Source: Planctomycetaceae bacterium (lineage in GTDB: Bacteria; Planctomycetota; Phycisphaerae; Phycisphaerales; SM1A02). From it: 7,190 nucleotides of DNA. Both the position numbers and the translations under genes were made by a program. The stretch covers positions 1-7,190 of the forward strand of contig CANHFL010000049.1 in assembly GCA_947459855.1 (NCBI GenBank). The letters run 5' to 3'. Positions within the stretch are counted from its first letter, which is position 1, and the number at the start of each line of letters is the position of its first letter. The notes beneath the pieces were generated by a model that ran no database searches, had not been told where the DNA came from, and saw only the letters and a list, made by a program, of their open reading frames with translations. Positions 6,412-7,190 of the stretch are shown one piece after another.

Positions 6412-6412
6412 G

Positions 6413-6418
6413 TATGAT
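6413..6418 (+). promoter_or_regulatory. -10-like box before the last gene
   Basis: TATGAT matches TATAAT at five of six positions and ends 9 bases before the ATG at 6428. As before the first skp gene, the spacing suggests a leaderless or nearly leaderless transcript, and no Shine-Dalgarno is present in the CCCCGGGAC spacer apart from a GGGA only 2 bases from the ATG, which is too close. No clear -35 box is seen; the hairpin occupies that place. Confidence 0.4.
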
Positions 6419-6427
6419 CCCCGGGAC

Positions 6428-7190
6428 ATGACCTCTGCCCCTCGCCACGAGAAGGTCGACGAGATGATGGAGCGCGCCGAGGCGGCGCTCCGTCGCTCCC
6501 AGTGGTTCGAGGCCGAGCGCATCGCGATCAAGGCACTGGAGCTCGCGCGCCGAGAGGAGGACTTCGCGGCGATGGCGCGGATCGTGCTTCCCCTCCAGGA
6601 GGCGCGCCGCCAGCGCATCCAGGCCGCGCTGGCCGCCGCCAAGAAGAAGGTCCGCATCCTGGACGCCGACATCACCGAGGAGATGCCGCTCTCGCCGGGC
6701 ATCTACCTGGTGCAGCCGCCGACCGTCGGCGCCGATGCGCGCCGCCTGCGCCTGGCCGCGCTGCGCCGCGAGGTCCCGGTGGCGGTGATCTGCCGCGAGC
6801 CGAGGACCCAGCGCGGGCAGTGCCCCGTGGTGGCGATCGGCGGGATGACCGTGCGCGCGCGCATCGACGCCCCCAAGGAGTGGGACAAGCCCGACTACGC
6901 GTGGTTCGTCCGCGCAATGGAAGACCTGGGCGACGCCGCGATGGAGATGCTGGACACCGGCATCGAGCTCGACCGGCAGATCGACTTCCTGCTCAACCTC
7001 CTGGACAGCGTGCCCGACCACGAGAAGCTGCACCAGCTGCTGGCCGCCAAGTGCGCCGAGGCCGCGAAGGGCTTCGTCCGCAGCAGCACCCCGGTCGGCG
7101 ACGTCCTGGACGAGGAACTCCAGGGAATCGACGAGTCCGAGCTGGAATCCGAGCTGGGCGGCGGACGCCGCAAGCGCGGCGAAGAGGACG
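6428..7190 (+). CDS. Unrecognised protein with TPR-like N-terminus (3' truncated)
   Basis: The frame is open from the ATG at 6428 to the window edge (254 codons, no stop) with the same strong G/C third-position bias as the lpx genes, so it is a real gene cut by the boundary. I do not recognise the family. Residues about 9-68 form two or three charged amphipathic helices with a TPR-like pattern (ALRRSQWFEAERIAIKALELA). Residues about 75-150 look like a small mixed alpha/beta region, including PVAVICREPRTQRGQCPVVAIG with Cys122 and Cys132. Residues about 155-215 are helical again, and the visible end is acidic, then basic (GGGRRKRGEED). There is no signal peptide or membrane segment, so it is probably cytoplasmic. 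It follows lpxA after a hairpin and its own candidate promoter, so it may be a separate transcription unit. A role in envelope synthesis is possible from position only. Confidence 0.8.
   Translation, partial: MTSAPRHEKVDEMMERAEAALRRSQWFEAERIAIKALELARREEDFAAMARIVLPLQEARRQRIQAALAAAKKKVRILDADITEEMPLSPGIYLVQPPTVGADARRLRLAALRREVPVAVICREPRTQRGQCPVVAIGGMTVRARIDAPKEWDKPDYAWFVRAMEDLGDAAMEMLDTGIELDRQIDFLLNLLDSVPDHEKLHQLLAAKCAEAAKGFVRSSTPVGDVLDEELQGIDESELESELGGGRRKRGEED

Noticed and set aside
4146..6442. LpxC-FabZ and the last protein both begin M-T-S-A-P, suggesting a shared leader.
   Set aside because: Similarity stops after five residues, and Thr/Ser/Ala/Pro starts are common in GC-rich genes.
7019..7033. 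HEKLH in the last protein resembles the HExxH zinc-protease motif.
   Set aside because: A lysine occupies a position that is normally uncharged in such motifs, the segment lies in a charged helical region, and no third ligand or protease context is visible.

Overview
The window reads as a very GC-rich chromosomal segment from a Gram-negative-type (diderm) bacterium. All six clear genes lie on the plus strand and are packed with gaps of 40 bases or fewer. Together they form an envelope-biogenesis cluster: outer-membrane protein assembly (bamA), two periplasmic chaperones of the OmpH/Skp family, and the first steps of lipid A synthesis (lpxD, an lpxC-fabZ fusion, lpxA). A seventh gene, unrecognised and running off the right edge, follows. 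Inference on origin: strong G/C third positions, the LpxC-FabZ fusion, tandem divergent Skp genes and the unfamiliar gene after lpxA fit a planctomycete of the Phycisphaerae type better than a proteobacterium. LpxC-FabZ fusions also occur in Bacteroidota, but those genomes are usually much less GC-rich. The assignment is moderate in confidence and rests on composition and gene architecture only.

Layout. 2-1693: 3' part of bamA (end of one POTRA domain, two more POTRA domains, whole beta-barrel). 1694-1733: short gap with a GC hairpin and a TACACT -10-like box close to the next start. 1734-2405 and 2428-3075: two different OmpH/Skp-like exported chaperones. 3072-4109: lpxD, whose GTG start overlaps the preceding stop. 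4110-4145: a GC-rich hairpin that reaches into the next start codon. 4146-5519: LpxC fused to FabZ. 5554-6387: lpxA. 6388-6427: a second hairpin plus TATGAT box, built like the first. 6428-7190: unrecognised protein with a TPR-like N-terminus, truncated by the window edge. No stretch above 300 bases lacks a gene. No RNA genes, mobile elements or CRISPR were seen.

How the genes work together. LpxA puts a 3-hydroxyacyl chain on UDP-GlcNAc, LpxC removes the N-acetyl group, and LpxD adds the second acyl chain. FabZ uses the same 3-hydroxyacyl-ACP pool for phospholipid fatty acids, so the LpxC-FabZ fusion ties the two competing branches into one polypeptide. BamA and the Skp-like proteins handle the outer-membrane proteins that sit in the resulting membrane. 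The order resembles the classical bamA-skp-lpxD-fabZ-lpxA-lpxB cluster, with three differences: skp is doubled, lpxC is inserted and fused to fabZ, and lpxB is not next to lpxA.

This is a recognisable cluster with unusual details rather than a wholly new system. The points most worth following are the fusion with a possible internal FabZ start, the twin hairpin/-10 junctions, a run of atypical codons in lpxD that looks like an internal promoter, and the unknown gene after lpxA.
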